Source of the DNA: JAPPHA01 sp963664045
GTDB taxonomy: Bacteria; Pseudomonadota; Alphaproteobacteria; Rhodobacterales; Rhodobacteraceae
Direction: 5' to 3'
Length of the DNA: 64,000 nucleotides
NCBI GenBank assembly: GCA_963664045.2
Contig: CAXXGT010000011.1
Location: forward strand, 1-64,000
Under the pieces are notes generated by a model, which was not told where the DNA came from, made no database searches, and was given only the letters and a program-made list of their open reading frames with translations. The position numbers and the translations under genes were made by a program. Every line of letters begins with the position of its first letter. The first letter of the stretch is position 1. This document shows, piece by piece, positions 56,379-64,000 of this stretch.

Positions 56379-57599
56379 CTAGTCCCTGACATTGCCCTCG
56401 ACGGCTCGCCGGAGCGTCTCGATCAACACCGCGATATCGGCACGGACGTCCGCAATAGAGTCCTGACGTCCCACGGACATGTCTTCGAGTATGCGAAGCA
56501 GATGGCTTTCAATGTTGCGAAGCCGCGAGCGGGTTTCAGAGTCGAGCGTGGTTTCTTCGGCACTGCCTCTCGTCAGGGCATCCGCGATCCTTTGCTGGCT
56601 TTGCGCAAGCGACTCGAGAATCTCGTAGTGGTTGACAGGTGATTGCTCGTCGGGCTGACTTGCCAGTTGTTCGACAAGCTGTGCTATCCTGTCGACCTGC
56701 CGTTCAGAGGCGAGATGTCGTTCCGAAAGTTCGCTCAGAACGCCGTTCAGGGTGCCGACCAGGATTCCCCATTGCGCCTCGGTGAGTGCGGAATCCGCCA
56801 AGACGGGCGACGGTATCCCCCTGCCAGTGATCGGCAATCGGCTCAGCCCTGATTCAGGATCGGGCGCGGAAACACCGATCAGCGTAATTGAGGAAATCCA
56901 CTCTTCCAGTTCACGATAGAAGCGGTTCTGGCCGTGTCCGGCGAAAAGATCCAGAAGTCCGACCACAAGCGAGCCAGCAAGTCCAAGAAGGGACGATCCG
57001 AAGGCGGTTCCCATTCCGCCCAGCTGTCTTTCAAGACCGGCAATCAGGTTCTCGAATACCTGAACACTGCTCTCGCCGTCTTCGGATGGCGCCAGGGACC
57101 TGATCGTGTCGACAACCGCTGGAACGGATGTCGCGAGTCCGTAAAACGTTCCAAGAAGGCCGAGAAAGATCAGCAGGTTGATGATGTAACGGGTGATTTC
57201 CCGACCTTCATCGAGTCGGGTTGCTACCGTTTCCAAAATCGACCGCGCTGAAAACGTCGTCAGCGCCGAGCGAGCTCCCTCGGGCCTCAGCAGTGCCGCG
57301 AGGGGTACCAGCAGACCGGGAGGCCGGACGATCTCGTGACCCGGCCGGTCGCGGACAAATCCCTCGATCCAGTTGACCGAGGTAAACAGCGAAATCACAC
57401 GACCGAAGCAGGTCAACAGTCCCACGACAAACACCGCAACTATGACGCCGTTCAAATAAGGGGATTCCAGGAAAACATCGTCCAGGGACGGATAGATAAG
57501 GTAGACGCCGACTGCGACCAGGCCTGTCAGCACAAGCATTGTCAGGATCTGATTCACGGGAAGCGTGAATCGGTGGCTTTGGATTTCTTCGCCGATCAT
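56379..57599 (-). CDS. MotA/TolQ/ExbB-type proton channel protein
   Basis: The 406-residue protein has membrane segments at about residues 17-36, 48-66, 140-160 and 195-215. The last two carry the MotA/ExbB pattern: LLIFLGLLGTFYGLATSVPA and GGMGTAFGSSLLGLAGSLVVG. A cytoplasmic helical tail of about 170 residues follows, with heptad-like sequence (QVDRIAQLVEQLASQ). It would form the ion channel that drives the coiled-coil partner encoded just downstream. The ATG at 57599 is clear. The pair resembles MotAB, TolQR and Zorya ZorAB in layout; the specific role is not known. Confidence 0.87.
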   Translation of the reverse strand: MIGEEIQSHRFTLPVNQILTMLVLTGLVAVGVYLIYPSLDDVFLESPYLNGVIVAVFVVGLLTCFGRVISLFTSVNWIEGFVRDRPGHEIVRPPGLLVPLAALLRPEGARSALTTFSARSILETVATRLDEGREITRYIINLLIFLGLLGTFYGLATSVPAVVDTIRSLAPSEDGESSVQVFENLIAGLERQLGGMGTAFGSSLLGLAGSLVVGLLDLFAGHGQNRFYRELEEWISSITLIGVSAPDPESGLSRLPITGRGIPSPVLADSALTEAQWGILVGTLNGVLSELSERHLASERQVDRIAQLVEQLASQPDEQSPVNHYEILESLAQSQQRIADALTRGSAEETTLDSETRSRLRNIESHLLRILEDMSVGRQDSIADVRADIAVLIETLRRAVEGNVRD

Positions 57600-57916
57600 T
57601 CCGAAGATCGTCCTATGTTGCCCGCAAGAAGGCGATTATGTCACAGCGGATACATTGACAAGTCAGCGCACGGTTTCGGCCGACACAGCGGTTTCCGCCG
57701 ATTGTTCCCTCGCGATCATCACCCGTCGTGCCGGACCGGTGGACAATGGCAAGCCCGCGCAATGCCTGACCGACCGTGCCGAATTCGAATTGTATCAAAC
57801 AGGCTGCATTCACGGAGTTAACATTTTCCGGGCAATCCCGGTCATTAAATGTGGTCATCACTGCCTTGCGAGGCGGACAACCCCGGGAACGGTGTTGCCC
57901 GTCCTTCCGGGTCCTG
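57600..57916. other. Intergenic region upstream of the channel gene
   Basis: About 320 bases separate the chaC stop from the channel gene, both leftward. No gene is supported. It should contain the promoter of the two-gene channel operon. Confidence 0.4.
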
Positions 57917-58468
57917 TCAGCGATCCGGTCGGCCGACTACACCGACGAGTTCGACAAGGTCCGAATCAACGATTCCAAGCGACTCCAGGCGTTCGCAGGT
58001 GCGGAACAGGTATTCCCGATTGTGGCCCCGTTCCCCAAATGAGCGTCCGATTATGTCCGCCTGCTCCTCTATGGACAGTTCGCCACTGTAAAGCTCGTGA
58101 CCGGGGTCGACAACATAGCAGACTGCCGGCACGGACCGTTTGTCTTCGAGTTCGACGGTTTGCCATTCCTCGCGATACGCGGACGCCACGAGCTCACGTT
58201 CACGAAGAATTTTCAGGACAGCGTCACTGTGACTTGCCTCCACACGGAAAGCCAGGCCCCTGCAGAACGATCCGGGCTGACGCTTCAAGGCCAGAACCAG
58301 ACCCGGTGACTGCCAGGAACCACGATAGTGCACGGACCACATGCAAAAGCTGCGGGCGAAACCGTGAAGGGTTCCCGGAACCGATTCGACGAATTCGAAC
58401 CCGGGCTGCCAAATCAGCGACCCGTATCCGAAAACCCACAGGTCTTCGGCTTGTTCATCCGGACGCAT
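57917..58468 (-). CDS. ChaC-family gamma-glutamylcyclotransferase
   Basis: The 183-residue product has the ChaC signature VFGYGSLIWQPGF, FCMWSVHYRGSWQSPGLVLAL, the catalytic Glu region RERELVASAYREEW and a GNREYLF-like GHNREYLFRTCERL segment. These enzymes cleave glutathione to 5-oxoproline and Cys-Gly. The ATG at 58468 follows AAGGA; an upstream ATG at 58498 is less likely. It is transcribed leftward, divergent from the secreted protein gene. Confidence 0.9.
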   Translation of the reverse strand: MRPDEQAEDLWVFGYGSLIWQPGFEFVESVPGTLHGFARSFCMWSVHYRGSWQSPGLVLALKRQPGSFCRGLAFRVEASHSDAVLKILRERELVASAYREEWQTVELEDKRSVPAVCYVVDPGHELYSGELSIEEQADIIGRSFGERGHNREYLFRTCERLESLGIVDSDLVELVGVVGRPDR

Positions 58469-58546
58469 ATGTGATCCTTTTTCCTTGACAGTCCACACTG
58501 TTCACAGACTAACGAACATAGGGCACAAGAAACAACGCGAGGTACG

Positions 58547-59560
58547 ATGGAAAGACTGACGCCGTTCCTGGTCGGCACCCTGGCCACAGTCATGAATCTT
58601 ACGGTGGCGGGTTGGTCACCCCCCGTCTCCGCCGACACCTCCGGAATTGCTTCATCTTCAACAGGGTCCGGCGTCACGGCCTCGAGCAAGGTGGATTCGT
58701 TCGTGCTCCACGACGAATTGTACCAGATGGAGTGGGACCTCGATTCGATCAGGATTTCGACAACAGGTAATTTCCGGGATTGGAGCCATGGAGTCGCGGT
58801 CGCGCTCTTCGCTTGCCGCTGGTTTGCGCGTTCCGCCATTACATCTTCACAATCGGGAAACGAGCCTGGAGAGGTTCCGGAGCATACGGTGGTTCTGGAT
58901 GACTTCATGGGCGCATTCGACTTCCAACTGGACAATGCCGGGGCCCGCTGGCTTTCGCTGTTCAATGTTGATGTCGGGCGAATTGAATTTGGTGACGGTA
59001 ACGGACCGCCCTGTCATCTCGTCAAACCGCATGCAGATGTCCGGAGGTCCGGGACAGAGCCGTACGTTTACACGGCAGAAATCGCTACCGAATTCAGCAG
59101 CGGCGACACTGTTGATCGCGAACGACCGGGAGATGCCGCCGAAAACTCCCGGGTCGGTGAATCCGGTGCCGTGAACGGGATCAACGTCAGGGGCGATGCC
59201 AAACTCAGCATTCAAGAGCCCGGCTGCAGACCGTGGGTGACTCAAGTCAACCTACACGACGTTTCTTTCTGGAGTGGCGCCTCCCAAATCGGGCTTGACG
59301 GGGTCGTTGACCTCGATGCCTCCGGGATCCTGTCCGGATCGATCAACGTCAGCCTGAACGTCGAGCGGTCCTTCGTTGAGTTCGTGGAAAACAGCGGAAT
59401 ATTTGACGACCCGGTAACCGCAAGGATTGTTGGGGCTGTCCTTGAGAGCGGAAGCGGAGACTACGAACTCAGATGCAAGGAAGGCGGATGCCGCGTATAC
59501 GGGATAGTCGCACCTTTCATCCCGATCGGAAATGCGCCGCAGATTCAAAGGACGTGTTGA
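58547..59560 (+). CDS. Predicted secreted protein of unknown function
   Basis: I do not recognise a family. The 337-residue protein starts with a plausible signal peptide (MERLTPFLVGTLATVMNLTV, cleavage likely after PVSA). The mature part is rich in Asp, Gly, Ser and Val with alternating hydrophobics, suggesting a beta-rich periplasmic or outer-surface protein. Segments such as MEWDLDSIRISTTGNFRDW, LDDFMGAFDFQLDNAGARWL and GVVDLDASGILSGSINVSLN resemble repeated beta-strand modules. Cysteine pairs occur near the C-terminus (CKEGGC). GCGAGG precedes the ATG. The gene is followed by a terminator-like hairpin at 59803-59826. Confidence 0.7.
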   Translation: MERLTPFLVGTLATVMNLTVAGWSPPVSADTSGIASSSTGSGVTASSKVDSFVLHDELYQMEWDLDSIRISTTGNFRDWSHGVAVALFACRWFARSAITSSQSGNEPGEVPEHTVVLDDFMGAFDFQLDNAGARWLSLFNVDVGRIEFGDGNGPPCHLVKPHADVRRSGTEPYVYTAEIATEFSSGDTVDRERPGDAAENSRVGESGAVNGINVRGDAKLSIQEPGCRPWVTQVNLHDVSFWSGASQIGLDGVVDLDASGILSGSINVSLNVERSFVEFVENSGIFDDPVTARIVGAVLESGSGDYELRCKEGGCRVYGIVAPFIPIGNAPQIQRTC

Positions 59561-60093
59561 TGACTCGCACAACAACCGGGCACGAATTCTTGTCACTGCA
59601 TGGAGAAATTTTCGCGAAATCAATATCGAATTCATACTCTGGCCCGGGTTTCCCGATCGCGTGATCGAGGAATCCGCCAGTAGCCAGCCGGTGCAACCGG
59701 TCCGGACGAAGCATGCAGTGAACCGGATCTTCAACCTGCAAATTCGAGGACCGGGCCCGGGCCTTGAACAGCAGGGGCTTTTCGGTGCCGCCAAAAAAGT
59801 GAAAGGGCATCCTGAAGGATGCCTTTGCTTTGGGAAGCAGAGGGTTCGCCCGCCCGCGGGAAACTGCCAATTCAATCCCGGTTTTCGATTACGAGAATAG
59901 GGATCGAGAGATAAATTTTGCAACTCACCCTGGCCAGGAGAGGCGGCTCAGATCGTCTTGCTTACCCGAACGGTCGCCCGACAGATACGTCGCGTCTGCA
60001 ACGAGCCAAGGTCGGAAACCGACAGACTCCAGTAACAGACAGCAAAGTCGTTCGATGTTTCCCTCCACATGGCTTGGGCGGCACGTTTCCTTC
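59561..60093. other. Convergent intergenic region
   Basis: About 530 bases between two convergent genes. Apart from the terminator-like hairpin, I see no gene or RNA in it. Confidence 0.45.
59803..59826 (+). terminator. Rho-independent terminator-like hairpin
   Basis: The stem GGCATCC (59806-59812) pairs with GGATGCC (59817-59823) around a TGAA loop, and outer A-T pairs extend it. TTTGCTTT follows on the forward strand. It lies between convergent genes and could end transcription from either side. Confidence 0.75.
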
Positions 60094-60486
60094 TTAAACT
60101 GCTGTCTCTGGCTCCAGTAGCGCTTCCGCCTTGGCGCGGTCGGCGGCGGAAATGGCAACCGTGGTGCGGCCGTCTCTACGGTCCAGTATGTGCAGGCTCT
60201 GGATATTCACGCCGGCCTGCTTGAACTTGTCCGCCAACCTGGCCAACGCGCCTGGTTCGTCGCGCAGTCGCACGACCAGCGATTCGTCGGATACCGCCTT
60301 GAATCCCGCCTGCTTCAGCGTACGAAGTGCGCCATCGTGATCGTCCGCGGTTAACGATATCGCGCCTGTCTCTTCGAACGTTTCCGCATTGATGGTTTCA
60401 ATATTGATGTTGCGCTCAGCCAATACTCCGGCGATATCGGCGATAACGCCCGTCTCGTTTTTTGCAATTACCACGATCCTGCTCAT
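60094..60486 (-). CDS. Double ACT-domain protein
   Basis: The 130-residue protein consists of two ACT-like modules: residues 1-65 start with SRIVVIAKNETGVIADIAGV, and residues 66-130 contain LVVRLRDEPGALARLADKFK and NIQSLHILDRRDGRTTVAIS. ACT domains bind amino acids and often regulate enzymes allosterically. It starts 31 bases after the histidine-decarboxylase-like gene on the same strand, so they probably form an operon. An amino-acid sensor or allosteric partner for the decarboxylase is a reasonable inference, not proven. Confidence 0.85.
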   Translation of the reverse strand: MSRIVVIAKNETGVIADIAGVLAERNINIETINAETFEETGAISLTADDHDGALRTLKQAGFKAVSDESLVVRLRDEPGALARLADKFKQAGVNIQSLHILDRRDGRTTVAISAADRAKAEALLEPETAV

Positions 60487-60517
60487 GCGATAGTCTCCTC
60501 ATTGTCTTTGAATGCTG

Positions 60518-61612
60518 TCACTCCAGGCAGTCTTCCACCACGGCATCGATGGTCTCGCACGTTATGTGCGGCATCGCAATGAGGTGCGCGATGTCCCCTT
60601 GCGGCGCAAGCTGCCACTTGCGTACGACATCTGCTGACGGCCTGGGAAACACGACGGTAACCGAGTTCCTGTTGCGCCATGCGGGGATACCGCCGTCGTT
60701 GAAACGCGTGACCGCATACCCTGCCTTCTCAAGGCATTGGTTCACGACGCGCCTGAAGCCGTCCAATCCCCGCTGCTTGAAGGCGTACCACATTATCAGC
60801 GGCGAGAGTGCGTTGCGAGAGCCCGTAAGTGTCGTGTCCAACACGCCCACGTACTCGATTGAACGCGCGATGCGCGATACGTTTTCGTGGCGGGTAAGCG
60901 CAACACCGCAGGGTAGCGGCGAGCCGATCATCTTGTGGCCACTGATTGACACGCTGTCGAACCCAATGTCGAAGCCATAGGGATCCGGTTGGTCCACGAA
61001 CGGCAAAATCATGCCGCTCAAGGCAGCGTCCGCGTGCAGGTAGGACCTGGTCACCGCGAGATCCCTGAGAATGTCGCGGACTTTGCACACGTCGTCAATC
61101 GCGCCTTTCATTGTTGTGCCGATGTTTGCCATCACTATTGCAGGCATGTCGCGGTTGATGCGAATTGTCTCGTAGAGGTCGTCATAGTCGATCTCTCCGT
61201 TGTCGTGGCTTCTGATCATGATGTTGCGCATTTTCAGCACGCTCATGATCTTGACCACGCTGTAGTGCGTATCCTGGGAGAAATAGACCATGCCATCCGG
61301 ATAGAGCTCCCGCCCCAGGTACAAGCCATACATATTGCCTTCTGTGCCGCCTGACGTGACGTAGCCCCATACCTCATCGCGCGAGATGTGCATCAGGTCC
61401 GCGAATATGTTGATGACTTCGCATTCGATCGGGTGGGTGTTGCTGCGGAAGTTGCTGTCGTGAAAGGGATCGCCGACGTTATTGAAAACGTACCGCATGA
61501 AAGGCAGCAGTGCCGTGTAGTCGAAGTCCTGGTTGCAGGGATAGCCAACAGAATGTCGACCCAACGTGTCGACTTCTCGAAGAAGAGAATCGAGTCTTTC
61601 CTGTGTATCCAC
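60518..61612 (-). CDS. Histidine-decarboxylase-like PLP enzyme
   Basis: The 364-residue group II PLP decarboxylase closely follows the Hdc pattern: SVGYPCNQDFDYTALLPFMR, WGYVTSGGTEGNMYGLYLGR, SQDTHYSVVKI, the PLP-pyridine Asp in YLHADAALSGMILPFVD, and the Schiff-base Lys in SISGHKMIGSPLPCGV. Histidine decarboxylases of this type make histamine; relatives can decarboxylate valine or other amino acids. The ATG at 61612 is clear. It is followed directly by the ACT-domain gene. Confidence 0.88.
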   Translation of the reverse strand: MDTQERLDSLLREVDTLGRHSVGYPCNQDFDYTALLPFMRYVFNNVGDPFHDSNFRSNTHPIECEVINIFADLMHISRDEVWGYVTSGGTEGNMYGLYLGRELYPDGMVYFSQDTHYSVVKIMSVLKMRNIMIRSHDNGEIDYDDLYETIRINRDMPAIVMANIGTTMKGAIDDVCKVRDILRDLAVTRSYLHADAALSGMILPFVDQPDPYGFDIGFDSVSISGHKMIGSPLPCGVALTRHENVSRIARSIEYVGVLDTTLTGSRNALSPLIMWYAFKQRGLDGFRRVVNQCLEKAGYAVTRFNDGGIPAWRNRNSVTVVFPRPSADVVRKWQLAPQGDIAHLIAMPHITCETIDAVVEDCLE

Positions 61613-62464
61613 TGCCGCCTCCCGTCACCAACCAGTCGCCTGCAAACCCGCTACACGGAAACAAAGCTTCGCTATACGGCCACCTCCGGTTCAAATTCAT
61701 CGCTAATCATAGCGCACTGAAATGGCATTTGTTGACCGTGTCCACCGGTCATTCGTCACACTCACGTGACGAAAGCTTGATCTAGTCGACGATTCGACCT
61801 TTCCGGTGCGCGGCACCAATCGAGACACGAACCTTGCGGCCGCGGCCTGAACTATCCGGACTTGATCATGGTGTTGTTTCCCACTTTCTGCCAGCACCGA
61901 ATTCCCAGATTGATCTGGCTGCTTCATATCGGAATAATTTGACGTGGAAGTTCTGGTGCCTTGAAACAATGCCTTCACATCAGCCAGTTACGCTGGTTCA
62001 GAATGTCTGCTTGGAAAGGAAAACTGTGGGATCAGCGGCCAGATTAATTTGAGAATGTTCATGCTTTGTCCGTCTACATAAACAGAGAAATAACATCATG
62101 GCGCAGCGATCGAAATGGATTTCGAGCGGCAATCACGATGAAAATCCCGGGTTCGGAAGGCAACCAGTCCCCTTGGTCTGTTCACATATACCCGAACTGC
62201 GTTTGCGAGAATTTCGAGAGGCTCCTCCGCCGGGGAATGCCCTCAACCCTCGAATTCACGTATCTCGACATCGGAAAGCTTCAATTTCCAACGGTCGGAG
62301 TTCCTTTTTCCGAAACCCGATGTCACGATTCGACCACACGATGAACGCAGGCTTGTCGGCGAAAACCGTGCGCTCGCGCAAACAGCGAGGAAAACCTGTT
62401 CGCATCGCTTTCGGGATGATGGTTTTCGCGCCGGTCGCTCCTGCGGTCGCGAAGACTTTGGGGG
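61613..62464. other. Intergenic stretch without a supported gene
   Basis: About 850 bases upstream of the decarboxylase gene. It looks more AT-rich than the flanking genes in places and has no recognisable coding frame. It likely contains the hdc-like promoter and may hold eroded sequence. Confidence 0.45.
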
Positions 62465-62797
62465 TCACTTTTTCGCCGGAAGAGAGCCGGCAAAGTCCAC
62501 GCCCCTTGCCAGCCACGCCGCCAGCTTGTCCTTCGATGAAATGCCTGCCGGCTCGACCAGCGCCCAGCCCCTCATGGTCCGGCCGTTCATGTCTGCCGGT
62601 GCGGTGTGGGGCTCGGCCAACGTCTTGTCGTGGTCCCTCCTGTCGAGCCGCACGATCAAGGAGCCATTCCAGGTTCCCGCGCACATATTGCCATTTATCA
62701 AGAAGCAGACCGAGCCGAACATCTTGCGCTCGGAGTAACCCGCCTGCCGGGACAGGATCAGGCGAATCCGGTCTGTCAGTACTTCGTCGCTCGCCAT
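62465..62797 (-). CDS. TfoX/Sxy N-terminal domain protein
   Basis: The 110-residue product matches the TfoX N-terminal domain: SERKMFGSVCFLINGNMCAG near the start, LIVRLDRRDHDKTLAEP, then GRTMRGWALVEPAGIS and WLARGVDFAGSLPAKK at the end. In gammaproteobacteria full-length TfoX controls competence; stand-alone N-terminal-domain proteins are widespread and of unclear function. The C-terminal TfoX domain is absent here. Confidence 0.88.
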   Translation of the reverse strand: MASDEVLTDRIRLILSRQAGYSERKMFGSVCFLINGNMCAGTWNGSLIVRLDRRDHDKTLAEPHTAPADMNGRTMRGWALVEPAGISSKDKLAAWLARGVDFAGSLPAKK

Positions 62798-63266
62798 GTC
62801 TCTCCTCGTCCCGCTGAAACACCTTCCGCGCGCCGGAAACCCAAACGTCAGTTACGAACGCGACCCGTAATGCAATGAGGTCGTCGCCGACACAACTAAA
62901 TGCCCGCTGCTCTGCCCCCACGGCAACGCTCCCGTCCTCCAATCTGCAGTTGCTCGACCCTGCCTTGCCCGCAACGGTTCTCGGCCCGCCTTCATCAGCA
63001 ACTTCACACCGGCAGTGCCCAGGCCGGAGTCCTCTGACGGACATACCAGGTTCGCCGACACGCCCTTTTGGCCGTTCAACGGGCGCAACAGGGTTCCGCG
63101 CCTGCGGTTGCGGCGCGTTGCGACAAGATGCCGGTTCCGTGTCGGCATTCATCGCAAAGAAGGAAAAGCGATCAGGAGGACTTCCGGAACTTCATATTCA
63201 ACCCTGGTACGCAATTCGTCCAATTGAGAGTAGTGCCCGCCATTTACCACAGGTCACAGACCCAGA
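62798..63266. other. Intergenic region before the ABC exporter
   Basis: About 470 bases between the exporter stop and the tfoX-like start, both leftward. Open frames here overlap on opposite strands and have no recognisable domain. Confidence 0.45.
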
Positions 63267-64000
63267 TCATGACGTCGCGGTCGCAGAGTTTTCTTCACGC
63301 GTGAATTGCAGGCTTGCCAGCCTGGCGTAAAGTCCGTCGGAGTCAGACAGTTCATCATGATCGCCTTCAGCCTCTACTCTGCCCCTGTCGAGGACGATAA
63401 TCCGGTCGGCCTTCTTGATCGTTGCAAGCCTGTGGGCGATGATCAGCGTCGTTCTGCCCGCGGAAAGCCGATCAACCGCGACCTGAACGGAGCGTTCGCT
63501 CTCTGCATCCAGCGCAGACGTCGCTTCATCAAGCAGCAGGACCGGTGCATCTCTCAGTATGGCTCTGGCGATGGCGATCCGTTGCCTTTGCCCCCCCGAA
63601 AGCTTGACGCCGCGCTCACCAAGATCGGTAAGATACCCGTCGGGCAATTCCAGGAGGAATTCATGCGCCGCCGAGGCCTTGGCGGCAGCGATCACCTCTT
63701 CGTCCGTCGCGTCAATGCGACCGAACCGGATGTTTTCCATCGCGGACGTTGCAAAGACCGCCGGTTCTTGCGGAACATAAGCCAGGCACTTTCGTACGTC
63801 GCGTCGAGAAGATTTCCTGATATCGATTCTGCCGATTTCAATCTTTCCGGCCACCGGATCGAAATACCGGAGCAGGAGGCGGAAGATCGTCGATTTTCCC
63901 GCGCCGGATGGCCCGACGAATGCAACGGTTTCACCCGGTTCGACCGAAAAGGACAATTCGTTGAGTGCGGCATGGTTCGGGCGCGACGGGTAACGAAACG
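63267..64000 (-). CDS. ABC exporter (MsbA-like), C-terminal ATPase, partial
   Basis: The reverse-strand frame is open to the right edge and contains the nucleotide-binding domain of a type I half-transporter. A lead-in RPNHAALNELSFSVEPGE is followed by Walker A GPSGAGKST, the Q-loop YVPQEPAVFATS, the signature KLSGGQRQR, Walker B VLLLDEATSALD and switch His IIAHRLATIKKAD. The preceding membrane domain lies outside the window. Such proteins export lipids, drugs or peptides from the inner membrane; the substrate is unknown. Confidence 0.9.
   Translation of the reverse strand, partial: FRYPSRPNHAALNELSFSVEPGETVAFVGPSGAGKSTIFRLLLRYFDPVAGKIEIGRIDIRKSSRRDVRKCLAYVPQEPAVFATSAMENIRFGRIDATDEEVIAAAKASAAHEFLLELPDGYLTDLGERGVKLSGGQRQRIAIARAILRDAPVLLLDEATSALDAESERSVQVAVDRLSAGRTTLIIAHRLATIKKADRIIVLDRGRVEAEGDHDELSDSDGLYARLASLQFTREENSATATS

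Noticed and set aside
52212..57599. Zorya anti-phage system
   Set aside because: Only a ZorA/ZorB-like pair is present, with no ZorC, ZorD or ZorE gene nearby. The pair also fits a common alphaproteobacterial envelope arrangement. Kept only as an architectural comparison.
62256..63152. 298-codon reverse-strand frame overlapping the TfoX-N gene
   Set aside because: It is in another frame across the well-supported TfoX-N protein and shows no family features.

Overview
The window looks like a chromosomal segment of a GC-rich alphaproteobacterium. The evidence is an atpHAGDC F1 cluster split from the Fo genes, a CIRCE-controlled groESL operon, the short YdcH-type (DUF465) gene next to purE-purK, the NagD-like HAD / MaoC / ribF neighbourhood, a methyltransferase divergent from gloB, and a MotA/TolQ-type channel paired with an OmpA/MotB-type partner. 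Genus cannot be fixed from the sequence alone. Three full-length insertion sequences, one remnant and several decayed genes suggest a lineage with active transposition and relaxed selection (inference).

Layout. 1-6.8 kb: an MFS transporter cut by the left edge, a decayed Fic gene split by IS copy A, and an M24 peptidase homologue. 7-15.4 kb: trxB, a three-gene ferric-type ABC importer, a dehalogenase-like HAD protein, a DUF465 gene and purEK. 15.9-16.5 kb: a VapB-type antitoxin beside a broken VapC-type toxin. 17.3-25.5 kb: groEL-groES with promoter and CIRCE, an SHMT-like enzyme, then HAD hydrolase, MaoC, ribF, YcgN-like and threonine aldolase genes. 26-37 kb: an accessory island of sugar/acid catabolism and transport genes. 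Intact members are a binding protein, an enolase-superfamily dehydratase and an ornithine-cyclodeaminase-like enzyme; two LysR genes, an ABC ATPase and an ALDH7-type dehydrogenase are broken, alongside two intact IS elements and an IS remnant. 37-41.7 kb: a methyltransferase, a DsbA-fold isomerase, an LDH2-type dehydrogenase and prs. 41.7-46.7 kb: ATP synthase F1 genes. 47-52 kb: a methyltransferase, gloB, a PlsC-type acyltransferase and clpA. 52-57.6 kb: a very long repeat-containing OmpA/MotB-type coiled-coil protein and its channel partner. 58-64 kb: chaC, a secreted protein of unknown function, an ACT-domain protein following a histidine-decarboxylase-like gene, a TfoX-N protein and an ABC exporter cut by the right edge.

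The two most interesting systems are these. (1) Two different IS4-family elements (2447 bp in two copies, and about 2460 bp in one copy) each encode a transposase with an N-terminal domain resembling DruA/DUF4338 of the Druantia anti-phage system, joined to unrelated DDE transposase bodies. (2) The channel pair at 52.2-57.6 kb has a periplasmic partner of 1387 residues. It carries nine near-identical 56-residue (168-bp) repeats and seven 21-residue repeats, far longer than needed to span a normal periplasm. It resembles Zorya ZorAB in architecture but sits among housekeeping genes without other defence genes. No tRNA, rRNA, CRISPR array or convincing riboswitch was seen.
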